Program-made: the position numbers and the translations under genes
The notes under the pieces: model-generated
What the model saw: the letters and a program-made list of their open reading frames with translations, nothing else
What the model was told of the DNA's origin: nothing
Database searches by the model: none
From: an uncultured Lachnospiraceae bacterium
GTDB taxonomy: Bacteria; Bacillota; Clostridia; Lachnospirales; Lachnospiraceae
Length of the DNA stretch: 53,941 nt
Assembly: GCA_910589635.1 (NCBI GenBank)
Contig: CAJUTD010000005.1
Location: forward strand, 5,887 to 59,827
Direction of reading: 5' to 3'
Shown: piece after piece, positions 26,376 to 36,000 of the stretch
How the letters are laid out: each line of letters begins with the position of its first letter
Position numbering within the stretch: the stretch's first letter is position 1

Positions 26376-26404
26376 ATTCTAACACACTTTTTTTTGAAAA
26401 ACAA
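26376..26404 (-). promoter_or_regulatory. Promoter of the amidase-glucosaminidase operon
   Basis: On the minus strand TTGTTT (26404-26399), a 17-bp spacer and TAGAAT (26381-26376) lie about 45 bp before the amidase start, just after the terminator of the preceding unit. Confidence 0.6.
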
Positions 26405-26429
26405 CCTACAGAAATAACTGGAAAAAAAT

Positions 26430-26525
26430 AGGCTATTGCCAAAAATAGTCCACATACAATATATGTTCCATGGTTGGCCGAAACACACACCACATATTGT
26501 ATGAACCTTTCTTTAGCAATAGCCT
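26430..26525. terminator. Large composite terminator structure, T-runs on both strands
   Basis: The outer 10-bp arms AGGCTATTGC (26430-26439) and GCAATAGCCT (26516-26525) enclose an inner perfect 10-bp pair CATACAATAT (26453-26462) and ATATTGTATG (26494-26503) with a 31-base loop. On the minus strand it ends in CTATTTTTTT; on the plus strand in CTTTTTAAGATTTTTTTT. It ends the diguanylate cyclase unit. Its size and two-tier design are unusual for a simple terminator. Confidence 0.75.
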
Positions 26526-26593
26526 TTTTAAGATTTTTTTTACAATTTCCATACCTTTTAAACGAATTTAATATGCGGAAACTGTAAAAGTTA

Positions 26594-27682
26594 TCATTCA
26601 TCACGAATTTTGATACAGTTCTTGCCGCTCGTCTTCCCGAGATAGAGCCTTTGATCTGCACGACGGATAATCTCATCAATGTTCCCATCCGAAACCTCGG
26701 AACACTCACAGAGGCCAAACGTCATCGTCACCGTCAGTTTTTGCCCATCCGCCTGCAAATCTGATATCCGTAAGTTCTGTTGAATCCTATCCACAACTTT
26801 GAGGGCATAGGCAATATTGCCAAAAACAATCATCAAAAATTCTTCCCCGCCCCAACGGCTGACATAATTAGTTGCACCCACTGCGCTGGACATGCTGTTG
26901 GCAATCAATTTCAGAACCTCGTCTCCCCGCTCATGTCCATATGTATCATTAATCTTCTTAAAGTCGTCAACATCTCCCATAACTACACAGTAATCTTGGC
27001 GCTCAAGGCTTTTCCACTTACTGAGAATACTCCTGCGATTCCTAAGCTGCGTTAACTCATCATAATTTGCCAGACGTGACAACTCTTCATTCCTCGCCTG
27101 CAGCTTTCTGCGGTTTGCCGTCAGTTCCAGGATAAACAGAACGCAAAAGCAGGAGAGAAGCAGAAATCCCATGATGTTATTAAAAAAAGAAACTCTCAGA
27201 TCTGTAGGAACCGGATAATAGTAGACAGGGTTGCCCCTGTACATAATCCAGCAGAATGTCAATGTAGCAACGCAGTTAATCAGCGTATATAAAATCGTAT
27301 ATTTGCTGGCATTACCATCATGCTTCATCATATAAACCATGGCAAGCATTACCGGGATCATCACCAGATTATATGTAGAAAAACCATAGCTCCATCCCAG
27401 AAGGACACAGGAATACAACGACTGCACACAGGTAGCAAAATAGAGAATGCTGATGCGAACAAAATAATTGCTTCTCCCCTTGGTCCCGCAAATACTGAAA
27501 AAATCTACCGCTGCGACAAACAGGTTTGAAAACGCCAGGGGCAGGCACATCAACAACATGCCAACCCCTGCCAAAAGAAAATGTACACATCCTAAAAAGA
27601 CTGCCAGAAAAGAATATCTCGTCCTGTCGGTCATATTTATCCTGTCCATCAACTCCATAAACTGTTCACGTTTACCTCTCAT
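26594..27682 (-). CDS. Membrane diguanylate cyclase (GGDEF domain)
   Basis: The 362-residue protein makes cyclic di-GMP from two GTP. The N-terminal ~190 residues form about six TM helices, with no recognised sensor domain. A short coiled coil (about 190-205) leads into the GGDEF domain, beginning YDELTQLRNRRS. The active-site motif is GGEEF near residue 277, a catalytically competent variant. The inhibitory RxxD site normally five residues before it is absent (TNYVSRWGGEEF), so product inhibition through that site is not expected. It lies 38 bp after an Fn3 surface protein and is followed by a strong terminator. c-di-GMP control of surface functions is inference. Confidence 0.92.
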   Translation of the reverse strand: MRGKREQFMELMDRINMTDRTRYSFLAVFLGCVHFLLAGVGMLLMCLPLAFSNLFVAAVDFFSICGTKGRSNYFVRISILYFATCVQSLYSCVLLGWSYGFSTYNLVMIPVMLAMVYMMKHDGNASKYTILYTLINCVATLTFCWIMYRGNPVYYYPVPTDLRVSFFNNIMGFLLLSCFCVLFILELTANRRKLQARNEELSRLANYDELTQLRNRRSILSKWKSLERQDYCVVMGDVDDFKKINDTYGHERGDEVLKLIANSMSSAVGATNYVSRWGGEEFLMIVFGNIAYALKVVDRIQQNLRISDLQADGQKLTVTMTFGLCECSEVSDGNIDEIIRRADQRLYLGKTSGKNCIKIRDE

Positions 27683-27720
27683 CTGTCCCGCCTTACATCC
27701 TTCTCATCGCTATGTCAGTA

Positions 27721-28953
27721 CTACTTGTAATAAGGACGGCTATAGCAATGTGTCTTGCATCCGTGATACGTTTTCTTACCTATTTTCTTATTCGCCACAA
27801 TCGTATAATAGTAATTCTTGCCAACTTTCAAAGAAGATTTGCCACACTTTTTGACCGTCAAGGAATTCTTGGAAAGCGTCTTCACTTTCTTATATCCGGT
27901 TTCTCTCTTTGTAGATATATACAGCGTATAACTTTCCGCGCCGCTTACCTTTGTCCAGACTACTTTCTGTCCACCCTTGACATTGGATATCTTAATTTCC
28001 GGCTGTTTAGCAGTATACGTCCAACCAGACCACGTACCGTATTTTGTACCGGTGCCCAACCTCACATAAGCACGGACCCTCACCTTGAGAAACTGTGCCT
28101 TTGCCAGTTTATTGCTAGAAATAGTCTGCGCGCTGCCATTAAATTCTTTCTTTCCGTTAAGCAGCTTCTTTGCCTTTTTGCTAGCCAAAGAATAAACTTC
28201 GTACTGATAGCCGTCAGCACTGTCACATCTGTCCCAGGATAAGTCGAAATATTTAGTGGATGGGCTGCTAAAGGAAGCCGTAACCTCTTCCACCTTCCCC
28301 GGCAGCACCGGACAGTAGCTCAGAGTATCAGTTCTGTCACCAATTGCCAAATAATCGTTGGCGCTTTTCAGTATCGGGTACAGCTGGAAACAATATTCCG
28401 CATTTTTACTCAGGTTCTTGGCGGTGAAAGATTGGACGTCTTTCAAATAAACGCTCTTCTTGACATTGGACGCGCCCACCTTATAATAATCCATCCGATA
28501 CGCGTTAGCCCCTGGCTTTTTATCCCATTTCACTGAAATACTCGTTGTCCCTGCGGCTGTCTGCCTGAGATTGTGTTTTTCGCTTTCTGGCCTTGTCACA
28601 ACCTCTATCACCTTAGAAGGTATACCATAAGTGTCCGTACTGTTCTCATATGCGGTTACCCGCACATAATATTTCTTGCCCGACGAAAGTCCATAAAAAT
28701 TAGTTTGCGAACCATTCGTTTGGTTTGTTCTTACGCTGGAGAACGCTCTGTCTGCTGATAATTCAATCTTATAGTTAATCCCATCTGCAACCAAAACATC
28801 CCAACTGACTGTGACTGAACCAGAACTGTCCCTGGTCTGCTCCACGCCCTGTACTTGTGCGGGCGCTGCCTGCGCTTTCACGCCTGCGCCCAGAAACAGC
28901 ACGCACATTGCCAGCAACACGCACAACTTCAAATGCTTCCATGCTTCTCTCAT
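27721..28953 (-). CDS. Secreted Fn3-repeat protein without a catalytic domain
   Basis: The protein has 410 residues. It has a signal peptide (about 1-30, ending VKAQAAP) and four fibronectin-III-like domains that fill the rest of the chain. Strand patterns such as VSWDVLVADGINYKIELS, SISVKWDKKPGANAYRMDYY and KVGKNYYYTIVANKK resemble the Fn3 modules of the two wall hydrolases. No hydrolase motif, sortase signal or TM segment is present. The C-terminal domain is strongly basic. It sits between LCP and diguanylate cyclase genes and is probably a wall-binding or adhesion protein; function is inferred. Confidence 0.85.
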   Translation of the reverse strand: MREAWKHLKLCVLLAMCVLFLGAGVKAQAAPAQVQGVEQTRDSSGSVTVSWDVLVADGINYKIELSADRAFSSVRTNQTNGSQTNFYGLSSGKKYYVRVTAYENSTDTYGIPSKVIEVVTRPESEKHNLRQTAAGTTSISVKWDKKPGANAYRMDYYKVGASNVKKSVYLKDVQSFTAKNLSKNAEYCFQLYPILKSANDYLAIGDRTDTLSYCPVLPGKVEEVTASFSSPSTKYFDLSWDRCDSADGYQYEVYSLASKKAKKLLNGKKEFNGSAQTISSNKLAKAQFLKVRVRAYVRLGTGTKYGTWSGWTYTAKQPEIKISNVKGGQKVVWTKVSGAESYTLYISTKRETGYKKVKTLSKNSLTVKKCGKSSLKVGKNYYYTIVANKKIGKKTYHGCKTHCYSRPYYK

Positions 28954-29049
28954 TAAAATCCTCCTCTTCTCTTATAAACATATGACTATAACAATTAATA
29001 CTCTTCAATTACATCATACGCTTGGAATAAACCCCTTGTCAACTGAATT

Positions 29050-30123
29050 TTAATACCCTGTATTCGCATGGATAGTCGCACTTAAATCCTTCACCGTCTG
29101 GGAAGGCGTATAATCCTCGTTTGAATATAAAAACTTATGCAACTGAATAACATTCTGCTCTAAATCCAGCGGGATTACCATATCGCCCATGCTTCCCACG
29201 TCATGTGATTCCTTGTCGAACGGGAACCCGGTATTCTCACCCATATGATACTTGGTAACGCCAGAAGCGAGGCCAATCATCTCCGTTGGGCTGAGGCTCG
29301 TGGAAATCTGCGGAAGCATCTCATCCATCATCTTATTCAAGGTCATCAAATCACACTGCTTTGCCTTCTCAAACATCTTGGTAATTACGGTCCTCTGACG
29401 TTCAGTACGCCCATAATCGAGGCCGACATAACGGATTCGTGCATAGGCAGTAGCTTGTATACCGTTTAAGTGCACGTTCTCACCTGCCGAAACGGGAGAC
29501 ACATAATCGTCATACCCTGTGTTTTTCACTGTGTCTGTCACATAAGCGTTGAGCCATTTCGCCTCATCCGCTTCCAATTTGTCAATGTCAATTCCACCCA
29601 GAAGATCTACTGCCTCCACCAACGCGCTGAAATCTACGCTGACATAATCGGTAATATCAAGATCCAGATTCTTGTTGAGCATATCAATTGCCTGTTTGGG
29701 CCCGCCGTTAGCGTACGCTGCATTTGCCTTGCGGAACTTATTCTCGTCAATATCCAGATAAGTATCCCTGTAAACAGACGCCATCTTGATTTCCCCGGAA
29801 TCTTTATTGATGCTGACAACAATAATCGTATCGCTGTTACCCCTCTCTAAACTTCCCATTGAACGATTATCAAGACCAAATAATGCGATATTCGTATAAC
29901 TCTTCATCACCTTCTTAGTCTCTGGGGTCAATTCATTAATCTTTACATCTTTATCGTTGATAACTACTTTTCCCATCTTGTCATACTTGCTCCAGGAAAA
30001 AGCAATGGGAATCATGATGAGTGCCAGCAAAATAACGATTACCACCAAAATAACTTTGCGCCTCTGACGCTTCTTCCTGCTGGTCTTTCCTTTCTTGGGC
30101 TTATTATGCATATCTTTGTCCAT
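29050..30123 (-). CDS. LCP (LytR-CpsA-Psr) family glycopolymer transferase, second copy
   Basis: About 357 residues. The start at 30123 (MDKDMHNKPKKGK) follows a strong AAGGAGG site; the longer frame to 30168 begins in a decayed copy of the valS 3' end and lacks a good site. A very basic cytoplasmic tail is followed by one TM helix (about 22-42, VILVVIVILLALIMIPIAF) and the LCP domain with SVYRDTYLD, ANAAYANGG, ARIRYVGLDYGRTERQR. It is a paralogue of the enzyme at 14222. It lies 93 bp after valS and 96 bp before the Fn3 protein. Confidence 0.92.
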   Translation of the reverse strand: MDKDMHNKPKKGKTSRKKRQRRKVILVVIVILLALIMIPIAFSWSKYDKMGKVVINDKDVKINELTPETKKVMKSYTNIALFGLDNRSMGSLERGNSDTIIVVSINKDSGEIKMASVYRDTYLDIDENKFRKANAAYANGGPKQAIDMLNKNLDLDITDYVSVDFSALVEAVDLLGGIDIDKLEADEAKWLNAYVTDTVKNTGYDDYVSPVSAGENVHLNGIQATAYARIRYVGLDYGRTERQRTVITKMFEKAKQCDLMTLNKMMDEMLPQISTSLSPTEMIGLASGVTKYHMGENTGFPFDKESHDVGSMGDMVIPLDLEQNVIQLHKFLYSNEDYTPSQTVKDLSATIHANTGY

Positions 30124-30154
30124 TTCCGGTTTCCTCCTTGATTTATCTGATTCC

Positions 30155-30266
30155 TCTGGCTCAGACATTCTTCTGCCCGCGCCGTCGTCCGTTCATGTTA
30201 AACAATCTCGATTTTCCTACTTCATCTGGCTCAAACGTTCTTCCACCTGCGCCATCATTTGTTCAT
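30155..30266 (-). repeat. Decayed tandem duplication of the valS 3' end
   Basis: Positions 30155-30196 (spacer) align without gaps to 30225-30266 (end of valS): 33 of 42 bases match and all nine differences are transitions. The period is 70 bp, and weaker similarity runs on for about 14 bases. The second copy would encode a corrupted version of the valS C-terminus (ERTTARAEECLSQ versus EQMMAQVEERLSQ). Confidence 0.75.
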
Positions 30267-32865
30267 ACTTGGCAAGTTTGTCCCGTTCTTCCTGAACCTT
30301 CGCCTCCGGCGCACGGTTTAAGAATTTCTCATTGGATAACATACCCTTAGAACGTGCAAGTTCTCCGGTCAGCTTCTCCTTCTCTTTTAAAAGGCGTTCC
30401 TTTTCTTTTTCAAGGTCCACGAGATCCTCAAGCGGAAGGTAAACCACCGCGCCCGGAATCACAACTGATACGGCATCTTCGCCGATACCAGACTTATCTG
30501 CCTGCACCTTTACTTCACTTGCGCCGACAACCAGGCTATATGCGCTCTTCATTTTCTCAAACGTCTCGCTAAGCCCTGCATCCTCCGTGACAATAAATAC
30601 TTTTGCTTTTCTGCTGGGCGGGACATTCATCTCCGCTCTCGTATTGCGGATTCCTTTCACGAGGTCTTTCACATGCTCTACCGCTTCCTCGGCAGCAGCA
30701 AAATGGTAATCCTCACGGTATTTCGGCCACTCGGACAGCATAATCGTAGGCTCCTTATCCTGCAACGTACAGAAAATCTCTTCTGTGATAAACGGCATAT
30801 ACGGATGGAGCAGTTTCAAAGCCTCTATCAGCACTGTCTTCAACGTCCACATAGCAACTTGGGCTGATTCCGGATCTTTCTCTTTTTTGAACATCCTGGC
30901 CTTGGCAATCTCAATGTACCAGTCGCAGAATTCGTCCCAGATGAAGTCATAAACTTTCTGTACGGCAATCCCCAGCTCAAATTTATCCATGTTCTCGGTT
31001 ACATCTTTGGCCAGCGTGTTGACCTTGGAGAGAATCCACTTATCCCCTATCCTAAGCTGTTCCAGTGACGGCTCTGAAATCTCTCCCTCATCTATATTCA
31101 TCATAATGAAACGTGAAGCATTCCACACTTTATTGGCAAAATTCCTTGCCGACTCCACGCGCTCCCAATAGAAACGCATGTCATTTCCCGGCGCATTACC
31201 GGTAATCAGCGTCAGCCGCAAAGCATCCGCGCCATATTTATCAATAACCTCCAGGGGGTCGATACCGTTGCCAAGAGATTTACTCATCTTGCGCCCCTGG
31301 GCATCCCGCACCAGGCCATGGAACAATACCGTGTGGAAGGGAGCCTCCCCCATCTGCTCATAGCCGGAAAAAATCATGCGGATAACCCAGAAGAAAATAA
31401 TGTCATACCCTGTCACTAAAACATCATTGGGGTAGAAATAATCAAGGTCTTCTGTCTTCTCGGGCCAGCCCAATGTAGAAAACGGCCACAGCGCGGAGGA
31501 AAACCATGTATCTAAGGTGTCCTCGTCCTGCGTCATATGCTCACAGCCACATTTCGGGCATTTGCCGGGATTCTCCCTGGCAACTACGAATTCCCCGCAG
31601 TCTGCACAGTAATAAGCCGGAATTCGGTGCCCCCACCAGAGCTGTCTGGAAATACACCAATCCCTGATATTATCAGTCCAATTGAAATATGTCTTATCCA
31701 TGCGTTCCGGCAGTAACTTAACCTCACCGTTTTTAACTGCCTCCACAGCTGGTTTAATCAGCTCGTCCATCTTCACAAACCACTGCTGCTTTACCATCGG
31801 TTCCACCGTGGTGCTGCAACGGTCATGCGTCCCCACGTTGTGGGAATGGGGAACTATTTTCACCAAGAGCCCCTGTTCTTCCAATTCCTGTACCATCAGC
31901 TTTCTCGCTTCATAGCGGTCCATGCCCTGATATTTGCCGCCGTTGGCATTGATGGTAGCGTCATCGTTCAATACATTGATCTCCGGCAGGTTGTGACGTT
32001 TGCCGACCTCGAAATCGTTGGGGTCATGCGCCGGGGTAATCTTCACACAGCCGGTTCCAAATTCTTTATCCACGTAATGGTCGGCTACAACCGGAATCTC
32101 ACGTCCCACTAAAGGCAGAACCAGCGTCTTGCCGATGATGTCTTTGTAACGCTCATCCTCCGGGTTGACAGCAACCGCCGTATCGCCTAAAAGCGTCTCC
32201 GGCCTGGTTGTGGCAATCTCCACGAACCTTCCTTCTTCACCCTTGACCGGATAATTGATATGCCAGAAGAATCCGTCCTGCTCCTCATGCTCCACCTCTG
32301 CGTCCGAAATGGACGTTTTACAGACCGGACACCAATTGACAATCCGCGAACCTTTATATATCAAGCCTTTTTCATACAATTTGATAAATACATCCTGCAC
32401 TGCCTTGGAACATCCCTCGTCCATCGTGAAACGCTCCCTGTCCCAATCTGCGGAGGAGCCCATCTTCTTGAGCTGGCGGATAATGCGCCCGCCATACTCT
32501 TCCTTCCACTCCCAGACCTTCTCTAAGAATCCTTCCCTTCCCAGATCATTCTTATCAATACCCTGCGCCCTTAGCGATTCTATAACCTTGACCTCCGTGG
32601 AAATGGAAGCATGGTCTGTACCCGGCTGCCACAACGCGTTATAGCCCTGCATACGCTTATAGCGGATCAGGATATCCTGCATCGTATTGTCGAGTGCATG
32701 CCCCATATGGAGCTGCCCGGTAATATTGGGCGGAGGCATCACGATCGTAAACGGCTTTCTGCTTCTGTCTGCCTCAGCATGGAAATATTTATTCTCCTCC
32801 CATTTCTGGTAAAGACGGTCCTCAATATCCTTGGGATCGTATGTTTTCGCCAGTTCTTTGCTCAT
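30217..32865 (-). CDS. valS: Valine--tRNA ligase
   Basis: This 882-residue class I aminoacyl-tRNA synthetase charges tRNA-Val. The HIGH motif is within PPPNITGQLHMGHAL (about 45-58) and the KMSKS loop is GRKMSKSLGNGIDP (about 523-536). The editing domain has the TTRPETLLGDTAVAV motif. Four cysteines in ADCGEFVVARENPGKCPKCG near 420-440 form a zinc knuckle. The C-terminal coiled coil that contacts tRNA is present (LVDLEKEKERLLKEKEKL). The AAGGAGAAAATTACC site and a near-perfect promoter precede it. No T-box leader is present. Confidence 0.97.
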   Translation of the reverse strand: MSKELAKTYDPKDIEDRLYQKWEENKYFHAEADRSRKPFTIVMPPPNITGQLHMGHALDNTMQDILIRYKRMQGYNALWQPGTDHASISTEVKVIESLRAQGIDKNDLGREGFLEKVWEWKEEYGGRIIRQLKKMGSSADWDRERFTMDEGCSKAVQDVFIKLYEKGLIYKGSRIVNWCPVCKTSISDAEVEHEEQDGFFWHINYPVKGEEGRFVEIATTRPETLLGDTAVAVNPEDERYKDIIGKTLVLPLVGREIPVVADHYVDKEFGTGCVKITPAHDPNDFEVGKRHNLPEINVLNDDATINANGGKYQGMDRYEARKLMVQELEEQGLLVKIVPHSHNVGTHDRCSTTVEPMVKQQWFVKMDELIKPAVEAVKNGEVKLLPERMDKTYFNWTDNIRDWCISRQLWWGHRIPAYYCADCGEFVVARENPGKCPKCGCEHMTQDEDTLDTWFSSALWPFSTLGWPEKTEDLDYFYPNDVLVTGYDIIFFWVIRMIFSGYEQMGEAPFHTVLFHGLVRDAQGRKMSKSLGNGIDPLEVIDKYGADALRLTLITGNAPGNDMRFYWERVESARNFANKVWNASRFIMMNIDEGEISEPSLEQLRIGDKWILSKVNTLAKDVTENMDKFELGIAVQKVYDFIWDEFCDWYIEIAKARMFKKEKDPESAQVAMWTLKTVLIEALKLLHPYMPFITEEIFCTLQDKEPTIMLSEWPKYREDYHFAAAEEAVEHVKDLVKGIRNTRAEMNVPPSRKAKVFIVTEDAGLSETFEKMKSAYSLVVGASEVKVQADKSGIGEDAVSVVIPGAVVYLPLEDLVDLEKEKERLLKEKEKLTGELARSKGMLSNEKFLNRAPEAKVQEERDKLAKYEQMMAQVEERLSQMK

Positions 32866-32892
32866 GGTAATTTTCTCCTTATTTAAAATACC

Positions 32893-32913
32893 CTTTACCG
32901 GAAGCCGGTAAAG
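32893..32913. other. Hairpin in the valS leader
   Basis: A perfect 9-bp stem CTTTACCGG/CCGGTAAAG with a 3-base loop lies 28 bp before the valS start. The minus strand continues GGTATTTTAAATAAGG, so it is T-poor and not a convincing attenuator. Confidence 0.6.
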
Positions 32914-32950
32914 AGCGTATCTTCGCGGTATGCTCGTTACTTATCTCTTC

Positions 32951-32979
32951 ATATTAAAAGCAAAATAACAAATTGTCAA
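32951..32979 (-). promoter_or_regulatory. Sigma-A promoter of valS and probably the downstream LCP-Fn3-GGDEF genes
   Basis: On the minus strand TTGACA (32979-32974) is followed by a 17-bp spacer and TAATAT (32956-32951). The predicted transcript starts near 32944, giving a leader of about 80 bases, too short for a T-box. Confidence 0.85.
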
Positions 32980-33064
32980 GTAATATTTTTAAAAATTATA
33001 GTAATATCGTTGTAATTCAGCAATCACTAATATTATGGGTGAACCATGCCTGACATGACTGCCG

Positions 33065-36000
33065 CTACAGCTCTTCCTCCACCATGCTCTTGTTACTGTA
33101 GAACAAGTCATAAATGCAGGGCACAACTACCAGCGTCATCAGCGTTCCGTAAATCATGCCGCCAATCGTGACAATCGCCATCGGCCTTCCCATATCGGAG
33201 CCCATGTCGGAGCCGAACGCCATTGTGGACATTGCAAAAATCGTTGTCAGCGCCGTCATGAGGATGGGGCGCAGACGCGTCTTACCCGCCGTTATAATGG
33301 CCTCGCGTTTGCCAACGCCTTCCTTCCTGAGCTGATTGATATATTCCACCATCACAATACCGTTATTGACAATGATGCCGACCAGCATGATAAAGCCAAT
33401 CATGGAAATAATGCTGAGGACATTGCCGGTAATCAGCAGCGCGCCAAATCCGCCTGTCATGGCGAGTGGTACCGTAAACAGAATAATAAAGGGCGCGCGC
33501 AGGGATTGAAACTGCGCTACCATAATCAGGTAGATAAAGGCCAGCGCAAGTATCAACATCAGCACCAGCTGCTCCATAGCCTCATTGATACTCTCATCCT
33601 CACCGGTCATCTCTATAGAATATCCCTCCGGCAGTTCATAATCCCGCACCGCCTTCTGTACCTTATCGCCGACCAAGCCTACATTATAACCCTTGTCGAT
33701 TGCAGCAGTCACCTGCACATAACGTTCCTGCCCTTCACGCGAGATAGAAGTCAAACTCTCCAATTCTTCAAAAGACGCCACCTGTGAGAGCTTAATTTCT
33801 TCCTCGTCACCGCTTTCCTTGTCGGTATAGGTAAACGTCACATTCTTGAGGCTGTCAATTGTGGCCTCGCTTTGATCCACGCTCTCTAAATAGATTTCAT
33901 AATCCTTTATGTCCGTGGAAATCGTGTCGTCCGACGTATCGTCGGCCATCCGCTCGCCGACAATCTGGTAAATCTGCGCTACGGTCATGCCATACTTAGC
34001 GGCTTTCTCCTTATCCACAGTAATGCGGAACTCTTTCTCCGTCTCCTCAGCGTTAGACTCCACATCCGTAGTACCCTCTACTTTACTTACAATCTCTGTA
34101 ACGTCCTTGGCCATTGACTGTAATTTATCTAAATCACGTCCCCGAATCTGTACGGTCAATCCCTCGCCAGCCATGGCTCCCATGTCCATCTCGGAAGTGC
34201 TGACACTAATCTGGGCCTGGGAATCCTTCGTTAGATTCTTAATTTCCTCGGCGATCTCATCGTTGGAAAGCTCTTTGTCCTCCTTCACCAAGATATAGAG
34301 CGTGATATCATTTCCGCTGCTGCCCTCCATAAGCCCGGACGCCATACCGCCTCCGCCAGCCATGGCTCCCACAGATTCGACATCGGAAATGCCCATAACT
34401 TTCTCCGTGACTTCATCTGCCATCTCACAGGCTTGTGCAAATTCCGCATCCTCGGGCGGCGTAACGGTAACCGTCATCTGCGTACTCTCCATATCCGGCA
34501 TAAATTCCGTTCCTTTGGAGAGCGACCCCCACACGCTGGCAACAAGAAGCGCCACCATCACCAGCAGCACCAGCGGCTTAACTCTCAATAACTTGCCCAG
34601 AACCATACCATATACTTCCTGTATCTTATCAAACCAGGGATGGCGAATTTCCTTGGTCTTCCTGAGCATCCTTGAACCCATCATTGGCACAAACGTCAAG
34701 GCAATCACAAGGCTTGCCAGCAGCGTATAGGCGATTGTGAGCCCCATGTCCACAAAAAGCTGACGTGTAATGCCCTCGACAAATACAATCGGCGCAAACA
34801 CGCAAACCGTCGTCAAGGTTGACGCCGTAATTGCACCGCCTACCTGTTTAGCGCCTTCTACAGCCGCTTTTCTGGCTGACAACCCCTCGCCGCGCATACG
34901 GTAAACATTCTCAATCACCACAATGGAATTATCGACCAACATACCGATTCCCAACGCCAGGCCGGACAGGGATATCATATTCAGCGTAACGCCGCTGAAA
35001 TACATGAGCACCACGGCAAAGATAACGGAGACCGGAATGGAACAGGCGATAACCAGGGTGGGCTTGATATCCTTTAGGAAAATCAATAAGATAATGATGG
35101 CGAGGATTGCGCCGACAATCATATTGTTGAGCACAGAATCCACAATCATATCTATATAAATTCCCTGATCCATCATAACTGATACCTGTAAATTTTCATC
35201 ATTTTTTTTCAGGCTCTCAAATTTCTTATAAACGCGCTTTGTCACGTCCCCGGTAGAATACCCGGTCTGTTTCTCAATGGAGAGCATGACGCCGGGTCTG
35301 CCGTTTAAACGTGCATAGGAATCCTTAGAGTTATCATTAACGACTATATCTGCCACATCTGATAAGTGAATCGTCTCCACGCCGTCCATGCCAAGATCCA
35401 TCAGCACCATGTCCTTCAAAGCGTCCACGCTGTCTATAGCGTCTCCGACACGCACCATGTAGCTCTCTCCCTCATCCGTAATATACCCGGCCGGCATGGA
35501 AAAATTCTGCGCCGTAAGGATATTCTCAAGCGTCTCCATGGTAAGTATTTTATTCAAATCGGATGCATCGTAGGCTTCCTGTTTGGTGTCTTCAAATTCG
35601 TCTTTTGCCTGCTGTAATTTCTCCTCACCGCTGGCAAGCTGCGCAGACGCACTGCCCATCTCCACGGAACCTGTAATCTGGCTCTTATTTAAAGTGGCAA
35701 GCGTATCATTGATCGTCGTTTTCCCCTCTGTCACGCTCGCAAGCCCGGATTCTATCGCGGCAATACCGCCATTGATCTGCACCAGTCCCTGCTCTGCCTT
35801 AGTAATAGATTGCGCTATGTAGGAAATTAACTTCTTGTCCGAGGCGTCGGCTTTGAGCGTACTTCCCTCCTGCGCTGCAAGTTGTGATTTAATCTGGGAA
35901 AGTCCCTCTTCCACCTGGGCAAGCTGAGCTTCTAACTGTGCAAGCTGAGCTTTCGCCTGTTCAAGCTGGGCCTGCATCTGGGCAGGGTCCATTTGTGAGG

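Noticed and set aside
26338..26718. 126-residue minus-strand frame across the composite terminator
   Set aside because: It overlaps the diguanylate cyclase end in another frame and reads through the terminator.
32866..32950. T-box riboswitch in the valS leader (ACCGCGAAGAT occurs there)
   Set aside because: The promoter at 32951-32979 leaves a leader of about 80 bases, too short. The GGGTGG part of the T-box core and a terminator T-run are absent.
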